A stretch of DNA of 64,000 nt from the NCBI RefSeq assembly GCF_030268965.1, contig NZ_BSSE01000016.1:1-64000 (forward strand), read 5' to 3'. The DNA comes from Microtetraspora sp. NBRC 16547. Its GTDB lineage: Bacteria; Actinomycetota; Actinomycetes; Streptosporangiales; Streptosporangiaceae. Position numbers and translations under genes: made by a program. This document shows positions 33,496 through 42,237 of this stretch, piece by piece (positions within the stretch are counted from its first letter, which is position 1; every line of letters starts with the position of its first letter). Below the pieces are notes generated by a model. It ran no database searches. It had not been told where the DNA came from and saw only the letters and a list, made by a program, of their open reading frames with translations.

Positions 33496-36129
33496 GTGCT
33501 GCACGGGCGAGACGGCGAACGACGAACGGTTGACCGCCTGCTGCAGGAGGCCCGCACGGGCACCAGTGGCGTCCTGCTGATCCGCGGAGAGCCGGGCATC
33601 GGCAAGTCCGCGCTCCTCGATCATGCCGCCACGACGGCCGACGGGTTCACCGTGCTGAGGGGCGCCGGTGTCGAGTCGGAGGCGGAGCTGCCCTTCGCCG
33701 GGCTGCACTTGCTTCTGCTGCCCGTACTCGACCACGTCGAAGGGCTGCCCCCGGTGCAGGCCGCGGCCCTGCGCGGTGCACTGGGCATGGCCGACGGCCC
33801 GGCCGCGGACCGGTTCCTCGTCGGCGTGGCCACCCTGTCGCTCCTGGCGGAGGCCGCGGGGCAGCGCCCGCTGCTGTGCCTGGTCGACGACATGCAATGG
33901 CTCGACAAGGCGTCCGCTGACGCCCTGCTGTTCGCCGCGCGCAGGCTCAGGGCGGAGGGCGTCGTGCTGCTGCTGGCGGCACGCGAGGAGTTCGCGCCCG
34001 CGGGCCTGCCCGAACTGCCACTGTCCGGGCTGGAGGACAGGGCGGCGGCGGCGCTGCTCGACGAGCACGTCCCCGGCCTCGCCGGCGAGGCGCGCGAACG
34101 TGTTCTGGCCGAGGCGGGCGGCAATCCGCTCGCCCTCATCGAACTGCCGGTGACCGCCGACCAGGCGCACTCCCCGCTGGGCCCGCTGCCGCTCACCCGG
34201 CGCCTGCAGGACGCCTTCTACGACAAGGTCGCCGGACTGCCGGACGGGGCACGGACGCTGCTGCTCGTCGCCTCGGCTGAGGACACCGGCGAGGTCGCGC
34301 TCATCCTGCGCGCCGCGCGCCGATTCGGCGTGGACGACGACGCGCTGGAGGTGTGCGAGCAGGCAGGCCTTGTCCGTGTGATCGGGACGACCCTGGTCTT
34401 CCGGCATTCGTTGGCTCGCTCTGCGGTCTACCAGGCCGCCGGTTTCGCTCGCCGCTGTGCCGTACACCGGGTGCTGGCCGAGGTCGGCGACGCCGAGCGG
34501 CGCGTCTGGCACCTGGTCGCGGCGGCGACGGAGCCCGACGAGCGGCTCGCCGCAGACCTGGAGAGCTCGGCCGAGCGCTTCCGCGACCGCACGGGCCACG
34601 CCGCCGCCGCGGCCGCGCTGGAACGGGCCGCCGAGCTCACCCCCGACGAGAGCGCGCGCACCCGCCGCCTGGCCGCCGCCGCGCAGGCGGCGCTCGACTC
34701 CGGCCAGCTCGAACGAGGACGGCTGCTGGCCGAGCAGGTCGCCGCACGCACCGCCGACCCGCGCCTGTCGGCGGAGATGGCCATGGTGAGAGCCGATGTC
34801 GAGTTCGAGCGCGGGGCGCTGGAGGCAGCCAGCGCCATGCTGATGGCCGCCGCGGAGTCCGTTGTCGCGACCGACCCGGCGCCGGCGAGGACGATGCTGC
34901 TGCAGGTGATCCGCAATAGCTGGTACGCCGGGGACCCGATGCCGGCCGCGGACGCCACCGCCCGGCTGGGTGGGCTCCCGTACGACAACGACCCCCGCCG
35001 TCCGGCGCCGGCCATGGCGCAGGGCATGTCGGCCCTGCTCGCCGGTCGGCCGGCGGTCGCGCTGCCCCTGCTGCGCGAGGTGGTCGAGGGCGGCAGGCAG
35101 GTTCGGCAGGGCATGCACGGCCTGCGGAACAACGCGGCCCAGATGGCGCTGCTCATCGGCGATCACAGCACCGCGCTGGACATCGCACGGTCGCTGTCCG
35201 AGGAGTGCGCCTCGCTCGGCATGATCACCTGGCTCCCGCACGTCCACCTCGTGCTGGCCGCCGCGGAGCTGCACCTGGGCCGCCATCTGGATGCGATCGC
35301 CACCGCCGCTTCGGGCGAGAGCATCGCCACGCAGACAGGCCAGTCCCACCTGGAGGCTCAGCTCTGCGGGGTGCGGGCCTGGCTGTCCGCGGCGGCGGGC
35401 GATGAGTCGTCCTGCAGGGAGCTGGCCGGGCGCGCCGGGAGCCTGCCGTACGGGGCGGCCTGGGCACAGTGGGCGCTCGCCCTCCTGGATCTCGGGCTCG
35501 GCCGCTACGACCAGGCGCTGGATCGGCTCGACTCGGTGACGAGGCATCAGGCGGCCGCTGTCCCCGATCAGGTGGAAGCCGCGGTACGGCTCGGCCTTCC
35601 TCATCGGGCGGAGCGTTCGCTCGCGCTGTTCGAGGAGTGGACCGCGGCGGCGGACCAGCCGTGGGCGCGTGCCGCGCTCATGCGCTGTCACGCGCTCCTC
35701 TCCGACGACGAGGAGAGCTTCATCCGCGCGCTGGCGATGCACGAGCGGCCCTTCGACCGCGCCCGCACCCAGCTGCTCTACGGCGAATGGCTCCGCCGTG
35801 AGCGGCGCAAGCACGACGCCAGGACGCCTCTGCGCGACGCGGCCGAGACGTTCGAGCGGCTCGGCGCCCGGCCCTGGGCCGAGCGGGCGTGCGGTGAGTT
35901 GCGTGCCACCGGCGAGACCTTGACGAGGGCTCCGGGGAGTGACCTGCTCGGACGGCTCACACCTCAGGAGCTCCAAGTGGTACGGCTGGCCGCGACGGGC
36001 GCCACCAACAAGGAGATCGCCGCCCAGCTCTTCCTCAGCCCACGCACGGTCGGCCACCACTTGTACAAGGTCTACCCGAAGCTGGGCGTGACCACCAGGA
36101 CCGAGCTGGCCGGGCTCAGCCTGCCGTGA
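33496..36129 (+). CDS. LAL-type (MalT-like) LuxR-family ATP-dependent regulator
   Basis: 877 aa from the GTG at 33496. N-terminal AAA-type ATPase begins LHGRDGERRTVDRLL, with Walker A LIRGEPGIGKSALLDHA and Walker B LLCLVDDMQWLDKAS. A long TPR-like helical middle follows. The C-terminal LuxR helix-turn-helix is LTPQELQVVRLAATGATNKE then IAAQLFLSPRTVGHHLYKVY. LAL proteins are ligand-gated activators of secondary metabolism or catabolism. The frame opens earlier (33406), but the TACGAT box and family start favour 33496. It lies between the ThDP operon and an FAD monooxygenase that shares its 13-bp upstream motif. Confidence 0.92.
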   Translation: MLHGRDGERRTVDRLLQEARTGTSGVLLIRGEPGIGKSALLDHAATTADGFTVLRGAGVESEAELPFAGLHLLLLPVLDHVEGLPPVQAAALRGALGMADGPAADRFLVGVATLSLLAEAAGQRPLLCLVDDMQWLDKASADALLFAARRLRAEGVVLLLAAREEFAPAGLPELPLSGLEDRAAAALLDEHVPGLAGEARERVLAEAGGNPLALIELPVTADQAHSPLGPLPLTRRLQDAFYDKVAGLPDGARTLLLVASAEDTGEVALILRAARRFGVDDDALEVCEQAGLVRVIGTTLVFRHSLARSAVYQAAGFARRCAVHRVLAEVGDAERRVWHLVAAATEPDERLAADLESSAERFRDRTGHAAAAAALERAAELTPDESARTRRLAAAAQAALDSGQLERGRLLAEQVAARTADPRLSAEMAMVRADVEFERGALEAASAMLMAAAESVVATDPAPARTMLLQVIRNSWYAGDPMPAADATARLGGLPYDNDPRRPAPAMAQGMSALLAGRPAVALPLLREVVEGGRQVRQGMHGLRNNAAQMALLIGDHSTALDIARSLSEECASLGMITWLPHVHLVLAAAELHLGRHLDAIATAASGESIATQTGQSHLEAQLCGVRAWLSAAAGDESSCRELAGRAGSLPYGAAWAQWALALLDLGLGRYDQALDRLDSVTRHQAAAVPDQVEAAVRLGLPHRAERSLALFEEWTAAADQPWARAALMRCHALLSDDEESFIRALAMHERPFDRARTQLLYGEWLRRERRKHDARTPLRDAAETFERLGARPWAERACGELRATGETLTRAPGSDLLGRLTPQELQVVRLAATGATNKEIAAQLFLSPRTVGHHLYKVYPKLGVTTRTELAGLSLP

Positions 36130-36219
36130 TCCGCGAAGACGCCTCGATGAACGGACCGGCCGCCGCGACAGCCGCGACAGCCACGACCGTCGTGATCACA
36201 TCAAGCATCAGGACGTGGC

Positions 36220-37494
36220 CTACTTCATCATCGTGGCGGTCATCCGCTCGCGGATCGGGGGCACCGCGTCGAAGAAGCGGAAGAGCGTCTTGGTGAAGGC
36301 CCGCTGCAGCGAGCCGGCGCTGACACCCATCTTCAGATTGCGCATGGCCAGGGCGACCGCCTTGAACGCGTAGTCACGCATCTCGGCCTCGTAGCCACCG
36401 ACGGCTTCCACCAGCGACATCGTGCCCTTGGTGTACTCGACGAGGTTGCGGGACAACAGCCGCGCGTCGAGGATCGCGGTGTTCGCGCCCACGCCCGCGG
36501 TCGGGGGCATGTTGTGGATCGCGTCACCGATGAGCGTGATGTTGCCGGTCTCCCAGCCGTCGACCGGGGTCGAGGTCTTCAGGGGGAAGATCGAGATGCT
36601 GCCGAGGTCACTGCGCGCGATCAGCTCGTGCAGCCGTGGGCTCCAGCCCTCGGTCGCCTCGAAGGCGACCTGCCGCAGCTCCGCGCCGTCCATGCGCTCC
36701 AGCTTGTCCCTGTCGCCGAGCCGCTCCCAGGTGGTGACGAGGTTCCACATGATGTAGTCAGAGGTGTTGTCCATGAGCAGGCCGTCCGCCGGCTCGCGGG
36801 CGACCGAGCTGCGGGAGCGGAATTCGTGCGCGGCCATGAACACCGTCTTGCCCTGTGGCCCGAACAGGAAGCCGGAGCCGGCGAACAGCTGGGGTGGCAG
36901 CAGGCTACGCGTCTCCTCGTCGAGGGGTACCTTGGCCGACACCGACAGGGCGCCGGTGTCCAGCCGCTTCGCCTGCGGCAGGAACTGCTCACGCACCCGG
37001 GAGTTGACGCCGTCGGCGGCCACCAGCAGGTCACCGTCGGCGTGCGTGCCGTCCTCGAAGTGCGCGCGTACCCGCCCGCCGGGCAGTGGCTCATAGCCGG
37101 TGAACGTCTTGCCGAAGTTGACGACGTCTTCGAGACCGGACAGCAAGACCTCACGCAAGGAGATGCGGCTGACGGACTTGAAGCTGTCGATGTAGTGCTC
37201 GGGAGCGTTCGCATCGCCGATGACCAGCAGCTTGCGCATTTGGTCGTCATAGAAGCCGAGCGTGGTGTTGGGCTTGCCCGACGTGGCGACGAAACGGTCG
37301 TACAGCTCAGGCGGCAGGCAGTCATGAAGGGCTCTGCAGCCCTTGGGCGTGATGTGGATGCGGTAGCCCTGCAGCCGGTCGTCCTTGGCGCGGTCACGCT
37401 CGTAGAGCGCGACGCTGACACCGGACCTGCGCAGACCTTGGGCGAGCGTGAGCCCACCGATCCCACCACCGATGACCAGCACACGGAACGGCAT
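36220..37494 (-). CDS. FAD-dependent aromatic-hydroxylase-like monooxygenase
   Basis: 424 aa of the PHBH fold. FAD-binding VLVIGGGIGGLTLAQGLRRS at residues 5-24; the DG motif LLVAADGVNSRVRE (about 155-168); GD motif NITLIGDAIHNMPPTAGVGA (about 315-335). Such enzymes hydroxylate aromatic or polyketide substrates with NAD(P)H and O2. Length and ends are normal. Convergent with the LAL gene; its upstream region carries GGAATCAGTCATC, also present before the LAL gene, so control by that regulator is plausible. Substrate unknown. Confidence 0.9.
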   Translation of the reverse strand: MPFRVLVIGGGIGGLTLAQGLRRSGVSVALYERDRAKDDRLQGYRIHITPKGCRALHDCLPPELYDRFVATSGKPNTTLGFYDDQMRKLLVIGDANAPEHYIDSFKSVSRISLREVLLSGLEDVVNFGKTFTGYEPLPGGRVRAHFEDGTHADGDLLVAADGVNSRVREQFLPQAKRLDTGALSVSAKVPLDEETRSLLPPQLFAGSGFLFGPQGKTVFMAAHEFRSRSSVAREPADGLLMDNTSDYIMWNLVTTWERLGDRDKLERMDGAELRQVAFEATEGWSPRLHELIARSDLGSISIFPLKTSTPVDGWETGNITLIGDAIHNMPPTAGVGANTAILDARLLSRNLVEYTKGTMSLVEAVGGYEAEMRDYAFKAVALAMRNLKMGVSAGSLQRAFTKTLFRFFDAVPPIRERMTATMMK

Positions 37495-37559
37495 GGTTTT
37501 CCTCCTGCGAGACGAGGGTGATCCCGACCCCCTTCACGCTAGGAAGCCGCCGGAATCGT

Positions 37560-37572
37560 GGAATCAGTCATC
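37560..37572. promoter_or_regulatory. Second GGAATCAGTCATC motif
   Basis: Exact copy of 33439-33451. It lies 66 bp before the FAD monooxygenase start (minus strand) and about 155 bp before the ECF sigma gene (plus strand). Candidate site for the LAL regulator. Confidence 0.5.
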
Positions 37573-37725
37573 CGACTGGGGTGCGACACGTGTTTCCCTA
37601 CCTTGGCTGCTCAGCCGGCGCACACTGTGCGGCGCAACGCTCGGCCGAGAACATCTGCGGCGGTCGCGGCAAGACATAGCTGACCACATTGCAGAAAGGG
37701 CTCTCATGACCGGACAAGGTCCCCC

Positions 37726-38313
37726 ATGGTGACTGACACGCTTGACGCGGTGGACGATGCCGGGACCATCGCGCGCTCTCTCGACGACCCAGAGGCGTTC
37801 GCGCCCCTGTTCGACCGCTACAGCACGATGCTCTATCGGTACGTTTCCTTCCGGCTCGGCGCAGAAGTCGCTGAGGACCTCGTCGGAGAGACGTTCCTGA
37901 TCGCCTTCCGGAGGCGTGGGTCGTACGACCTCTCCTACCGCGACGCCCGGCCGTGGTTGCTCGGAATCGCGACCAAGCTCGTCACCCGGCACCGCAGGGC
38001 CGAAGTGAGCCGCTATCGCGCCCTGGAACGGCAGGCCCCTGTCCAGACCGTCGACGGGCCGGAGGAAGCGGTCACGCACGACCTCACCGCTGAGGGGTCA
38101 CGGCCGGCTCTGCTCCACGCGCTCGCGCAGCTGTCGCGAGGCGACCGGGATGTGCTGCTCCTCATCGTCTGGAGCGACATGACCTACGAAGAGGCGGCCC
38201 GAGCACTCGACATCCCGATCGGCACGGTGAAATCGCGGCTCAACCGAGCCCGCCGCAAGGTGCGCGACGCCCTGGGCGGCGTCAACCCGTTGAAGGAGGA
38301 CCTCGATGGATGA
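37726..38313 (+). CDS. ECF-type RNA polymerase sigma factor
   Basis: 195 aa. Region 2: FAPLFDRYSTMLYRYVSFRL then EDLVGETFLIAFRRRGSYD; region 4: ALAQLSRGDRDVLLLIVWSD then AARALDIPIGTVKSRLNRA. Two-domain extracytoplasmic-function sigma factor. It overlaps the next gene by 8 bp; that gene encodes a membrane protein with a short cytoplasmic N-terminus, which is the usual place of an anti-sigma or signal-transducing partner. No self-promoter with an obvious AAC/CGT pair was found. Confidence 0.92.
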   Translation: MVTDTLDAVDDAGTIARSLDDPEAFAPLFDRYSTMLYRYVSFRLGAEVAEDLVGETFLIAFRRRGSYDLSYRDARPWLLGIATKLVTRHRRAEVSRYRALERQAPVQTVDGPEEAVTHDLTAEGSRPALLHALAQLSRGDRDVLLLIVWSDMTYEEAARALDIPIGTVKSRLNRARRKVRDALGGVNPLKEDLDG

Positions 38314-38983
38314 GCTGAAGACCCTCATCAAAGAGCTGGAACATCAGCCTCCCCAGTCCCTGGCCCGGCAACGGCTCCGGCTTCTTGAAGAGGCCAGGAC
38401 CCGCAAGCCCCGATGGAGGCGGTTCCTCCTCCCCGGTCGGGCAGCGCGGGGGCTTGCGCGAACGCGAGGACTGTCAGGACTGTCAGGACCGTCAGGACTT
38501 CGCGGACGACGACTCGCGCTGACCGGCGCCCTGGCGGGGATGGCCTTCGGGGCAAGCCTGGTCGCCCCGACACTGATCGGATCCACAGCACCCGCCTACG
38601 CGGTGACCGAGAATCCAGACGGCACGATCACCGTCGAGATCAGGAACAGGTTCTACATCAAGGACTTCAACGAGAAGCTGGAGACGGAGTTGCGCGCCTT
38701 CGGCGTCCCGGCGGTAGTGGACGTCGTGCCGTATGGCAAGAAGTGCAAGGAACCACGCGCTCGATACCGGCCGTGGGAGGAGACCCAGGACCTGACCAGT
38801 TGGAACCCCAGCCCGGACGCACTCGGATTCACCCTCCACCGCGACCAGATCAAGTCCGGCCAGACTCTGGTGATCACGTACTTGCTCAGTGACGACGACG
38901 CCTCCTCCGCCGCGCTGCGTTACGAGGTCGCGGACGGCCCCGTAGCCGCGTGCCAACTGGAAGCAGACCCCGACAACCTCTGA
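38306..38983 (+). CDS. Membrane-anchored sigma partner (CU044_5270-like), unknown
   Basis: 225 aa. A cytoplasmic head MDELKTLIKELEHQPPQSLA, a basic linker, one membrane helix (LALTGALAGMAFGASLVAPT, about 75-95) and an extracytoplasmic domain with two Cys residues (YGKKCKEP, VAACQLE). A small in-gene tandem repeat (GACTGTCAG units near 38470-38500) encodes LSGLSGPSGL in the linker. The translational overlap with the sigma gene suggests it senses a signal and controls the sigma factor, but no zinc-type anti-sigma HxxxCxxC motif is present. Confidence 0.75.
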   Translation: MDELKTLIKELEHQPPQSLARQRLRLLEEARTRKPRWRRFLLPGRAARGLARTRGLSGLSGPSGLRGRRLALTGALAGMAFGASLVAPTLIGSTAPAYAVTENPDGTITVEIRNRFYIKDFNEKLETELRAFGVPAVVDVVPYGKKCKEPRARYRPWEETQDLTSWNPSPDALGFTLHRDQIKSGQTLVITYLLSDDDASSAALRYEVADGPVAACQLEADPDNL

Positions 38984-39144
38984 TGGCACCCGAACCGCCC
39001 GCGCGAGTGATCGTGCTGCGGTGCCGCACCGTGGCGAACGTCGACTCGATCCAAGGGGAGCTGCTGGTGCTCCCTCTTGCCGGGGAGGTGCCTCCCTCGC
39101 TTTCGGGAGTCGGCGCCCGATATGCGGTGGCTACGGTCGCAGCC

Positions 39145-39597
39145 ATGGTTGATTCTTTTCGCCCACGACGCTGGCCGGCGTACGCGGTGGCCGTGCTGTT
39201 CCTCGGTTACGCCGCGGGGAAGGCCGCCTTTGCCCTGCAGGCCCGGCTCGGGTTTCCTGGCGGCCCGCCCGTATCGGCCGCCGAGAGCGCCGGCTACTTC
39301 ATGGAAGCGGCCACGGCACAGTGGCTCGCGACCGCGTCTGGCGTGTTGGGTGCGTGCGTCGCCGTCGCCACGGTCACGGCGCTGGGGCGCAGGGTGCCGA
39401 GGATGTTGATGCTGCTGGTACTGGTCGGCATGCTGCTGGCCGTCGGCGGCGGCGCGGGGATCATGATCGTGGATGGGTTCGTCGGCATCGGTGTGGGCTG
39501 GCAGTGGTACCACGGGGTCCTCGGGGTCGTCGTGATCGGGCTGTTCCTGGAGATGATCCGGTCCTACGCGGTGGCGACGAGACGTGTCGCGGGATGA
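39145..39597 (+). CDS. Small membrane protein, unknown
   Basis: 150 aa with four predicted helices (about 12-30, 60-80, 92-112, 120-140). A TACGGT box (39132-39137) ends 7 nt before the ATG, so the gene is probably leaderless; this decides the start against an earlier ATG at 38950. It overlaps the following membrane-protein gene by 14 bp; the two are likely co-expressed. DUF3995-like character is possible, but I am not certain. Confidence 0.7.
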   Translation: MVDSFRPRRWPAYAVAVLFLGYAAGKAAFALQARLGFPGGPPVSAAESAGYFMEAATAQWLATASGVLGACVAVATVTALGRRVPRMLMLLVLVGMLLAVGGGAGIMIVDGFVGIGVGWQWYHGVLGVVVIGLFLEMIRSYAVATRRVAG

Positions 39598-40114
39598 ACG
39601 GGCGTGGGGCGCGTACGGGGCGGCGGCGTGCGCGGTGGCCTACGGATCGATGAAGCTCGCGCAGGCGCTGGGGGCCAATGCGCTGGCCGACAAGGACCCG
39701 CTGCCCCCGGAGCTGCGCGAACGGCTGCTCGCGCGTGATCCGCTGTTCGTGGCGAGCCACTGGGTGCTGGCGGGTGCCGCGATGGTCGGCGTAATCGTCG
39801 CGCTGGCCACCGTCCGCCCCCGGAGTGCGGTCGTCCCGCGACGGCTGCTGCTCGCGATCGCCTGGACGCTGGGGGTCTTCATGATCGCCCGGTCGATCGG
39901 CGTTCTGGGGTTCGGCTTCGCCGGTGACGTGCTGCTGCTGACCGGGGTCCGCCCGCCACCCGTCGAGCACGCCGCGCTCGCTCGCAACCTGGCACGCTGG
40001 GATCTGCTGCTGTGGTCGCCGTTCTTCCTGCTCTGGGGAGTGTGCTGGACGATGGCGGGATGGCGGCTGGGCAGGCGCGGGCCCGCTCGCCAACAGGAGG
40101 CGGAACGTCGGTGA
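39584..40114 (+). CDS. Membrane protein, DUF3995-like
   Basis: 176 aa, four helices. N-terminal helix AWGAYGAAACAVAYGSMKLA, a charged loop (LPPELRERLLARDPLF), then three helices ending in LLLWSPFFLLWGVCWTMAGW and a basic tail. Overlaps the previous gene by 14 bp. Function unknown. Confidence 0.7.
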   Translation: MSRDERAWGAYGAAACAVAYGSMKLAQALGANALADKDPLPPELRERLLARDPLFVASHWVLAGAAMVGVIVALATVRPRSAVVPRRLLLAIAWTLGVFMIARSIGVLGFGFAGDVLLLTGVRPPPVEHAALARNLARWDLLLWSPFFLLWGVCWTMAGWRLGRRGPARQQEAERR

Positions 40115-40216
40115 CTCCTGGCTACTCGGGTCGAAGTCGTCGAGAAGATCGCCTGATCAGAGGCGGTATCCGGTTCCGGAGATTCCAGAGGCGTCCATGG
40201 TCGTCCAGGGCTGTTG

Positions 40217-40489
40217 TCAGCCAGTACGGGCCTCACTGCGCCGCCATTCGCACCAGACAACGTGCGACTCAAGCCGCATCAGGCGGGCGGCATCGGCCAG
40301 CAGAGTCCAGAACTCGGTCGGCTGGGGGTGCGAGTCACCGAGATCCTCAAGCAGGAGAAGGGCCATCTCCCATTCGTCGTGTTCCAGGTATTCCAGCACA
40401 TCGGCCACGCTGATGCCGGCTTCCTCGGTTCGGAAGTCAGCCGGACAGAACTGGGCGGCCTTCAGAAGCAAGGCATCCTGGAACTCCAC
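40217..40489 (-). CDS. Small acidic helical protein, immunity-protein-like
   Basis: 90 aa, starting at a GTG. All-helical prediction, acidic, with VADVLEYLEHDEWEMALLLL, EDLGDSHPQPTEFWTLLADA and ending EWRRSEARTG. The pattern resembles small immunity proteins such as the MafI-like group, but I cannot assign a family. No toxin gene is next to it, so it may be an orphan immunity gene. The surrounding 40.2-42.2 kb is AT-richer than the rest. Confidence 0.6.
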   Translation of the reverse strand: MEFQDALLLKAAQFCPADFRTEEAGISVADVLEYLEHDEWEMALLLLEDLGDSHPQPTEFWTLLADAARLMRLESHVVWCEWRRSEARTG

Positions 40490-40666
40490 AGCCTGATCGT
40501 GGCAGGCTCTCGAACTCTAACCCTACGGATTAAAAGCTCGATCTCGCGCTGTTCTGGATAGTTCAATGCAGGTCAGGAGGCATGTGTGGTTCCCCTTGAA
40601 CGCCCTTGGACGGCATGGAACTGCAACGGAAACTGCAACTGGCCACGGCAGTGCAGCGTCCGTTGA

Positions 40667-40954
40667 TCAGCGCGGTGAACGCTTACCTAGAGCCGCCAGC
40701 AGAATGCCGACTGGCGTAGTGACGGCCATCAGCGCCAGGAAGGGCAGCATATCGATACGGATATTCATTTGCGGTTGGTAGGTGCTCATGTACCACTCGT
40801 CAAGGGCAGCCAGGAACCAAGCCGCAGCCGGTAACAGCAGATAGTGAGAGCCCGGTCGTGTGCAGCGTAGGCCCAGGTGGAGCGCCGCAAATATCAACCC
40901 GCCGAGAGTTAAAGGCAGAGTCTGATACAGCATGCCGATCACGTCGTAGATCAT
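40667..40954 (-). CDS. Small membrane protein, unknown
   Basis: 95 aa from the ATG at 40954, which has AGGATGGAAG just upstream. Three hydrophobic helices: MLYQTLPLTLGGLIFAALHL, YLLLPAAAWFLAALDEWY and LPFLALMAVTTPVGILLAAL. An upstream GTG (40993) is possible. No family recognised; lies in the AT-richer stretch between small hypothetical genes. Confidence 0.55.
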   Translation of the reverse strand: MIYDVIGMLYQTLPLTLGGLIFAALHLGLRCTRPGSHYLLLPAAAWFLAALDEWYMSTYQPQMNIRIDMLPFLALMAVTTPVGILLAALGKRSPR

Positions 40955-41079
40955 ACATCTTCCATCCTGGTAGATTAAGCGGAGCTGTACCAATATAGGC
41001 TGAAATCGGCTCTCTTGATGCTCGACCTGACATGTAACATCATCTGCCTGCGACGATTCCGGACCTCATCTTAAAACCA

Positions 41080-41427
41080 TCAGTAAGAGGTACCTCTGAC
41101 GCGAGAGTGCAACACCTCGAACCAGTCGGCGGCCATATCTGTTTCCGTGACCCGTCCGATGAGCGCCAATGCCGAACTAATGCTCTCGTCCGGTTCCACG
41201 TGATTTTCGTGGACTTCTGGACCGCTGATTTCAAAGCGCAGCCCCTCCATCATTCGGTCGAGTGCGTATGGATGACTGCCGACCCGGTCGTCGGGCCACC
41301 TGGGGTCGAAGGCGACGACCATGCGCTTGTCGCGGGAAGGCCGTTGCCTGTAGCTGTCCCACTCAAGAGGGCCAATACCGGGCGGGAAGAGCCTTCTCGC
41401 GGTACCGCCCCGCTCCGTCTGGCTCAA
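41080..41427 (-). CDS. Hypothetical protein
   Basis: Up to 115 aa; the ATG at 41322 would give 80 aa and remove the 65-bp overlap with the upstream peptidase gene. Sequence is protein-like through SSALALIGRVTETDMAADWF and ends EVLHSRVRGTSY. Upstream residues GPLEWDSYRQRPSRDKR also look natural, so the start is open. No domain recognised. Confidence 0.5.
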   Translation of the reverse strand: MSQTERGGTARRLFPPGIGPLEWDSYRQRPSRDKRMVVAFDPRWPDDRVGSHPYALDRMMEGLRFEISGPEVHENHVEPDESISSALALIGRVTETDMAADWFEVLHSRVRGTSY

Positions 41428-42103
41428 CGAACCATGCGTTCCGGTCAGGAAGGACGCTGAGCACGTCGTGGAGTTGGGTGCCTACGTAGTGAAGAGCAAC
41501 GCCATCCTCGGTCGCGTGGCCCGGTGGGAGTTCACCGAGGGTGATGAGTTCCCGGTAACGCTCACGCCTTGGCTGGTCGCCGAGGTCGTCGTGGACTCCG
41601 TTGCTGAACGGAAGGAAGCCCAGTCCGTTGTCAACGGCATCGAGATCGTCGCCGAAGGAGTCGGTGACTCCGCCCAGGTGCCAGCACAGGCTCCCCGCAC
41701 TCTGTCCGGACAGCACCACCCCGGCTTCCCAGCACTCCCGCAAAATCTCATCGACGTGATGCGCGCGCCACACCGCCAGCAGGTTGACCACGCTCCCACC
41801 GGACACGAAGATCACATCTTGGGCGCGCAGATGAGCCCGGACATCGGCCACATTCGGCCTGACGAACAACTCCAGATGCGACAGATCAGCATTCCCAAGC
41901 GACGCGGCGCGCTCATACCAGCGAGCGATGTACTCCCTGGAGTCACCGACTGCCGTGGCGATGAGACACACCCGGGGTCGCCGCATATCGGCAAGCTGCA
42001 CGGCCTGCCATAGCTGGGAACCCATCCGCTCCGGAGGGAAGCCGTCGGGCGGGTACAAAACCCCCGAGCACGCCAGAATCTGCCGTTCTCTCACCACGAA
42101 CAC
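41363..42103 (-). CDS. Peptidase E-like (S51) hydrolase
   Basis: 246 aa, class I glutamine-amidotransferase-like fold. The nucleophile is the Ser in VVLSGQSAGSLCWH; the preceding strand is DVIFVSGGSVVNLLAVW. LGFLPFSNGVHDDLGDQPRR supplies the His/Asp region. Peptidase E cleaves Asp-Xaa dipeptides; many actinobacterial homologues have no known substrate. Start is a GTG; the SD is poor. Overlaps the following hypothetical gene. Confidence 0.85.
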   Translation of the reverse strand: MFVVRERQILACSGVLYPPDGFPPERMGSQLWQAVQLADMRRPRVCLIATAVGDSREYIARWYERAASLGNADLSHLELFVRPNVADVRAHLRAQDVIFVSGGSVVNLLAVWRAHHVDEILRECWEAGVVLSGQSAGSLCWHLGGVTDSFGDDLDAVDNGLGFLPFSNGVHDDLGDQPRRERYRELITLGELPPGHATEDGVALHYVGTQLHDVLSVLPDRNAWFVEPDGAGRYREKALPARYWPS

Positions 42104-42237
42104 ATGATCGTGCCTGGCGGAGGCCTCTCACAAGAGATCTTGAATCTTCCTGCACGATTGATCGTCAGGCATGCCGCCGAGGAACGGGGGTCCGGATTGT
42201 CGATCGCTCCCAAGCCCGTACGGACCGTCATCAGGCG

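Noticed and set aside
33463-36060. 865-codon minus-strand frame opposite the LAL regulator
   Set aside because: Shadow frame; no motif, whereas the plus strand has ATPase and LuxR motifs.
40503-40560. Sequence resembling the 3' half of a tRNA-Lys (TTTTAAT loop, TTCGAGA)
   Set aside because: The anticodon and T stems do not pair and there is no 5' half; at best a degenerate remnant.
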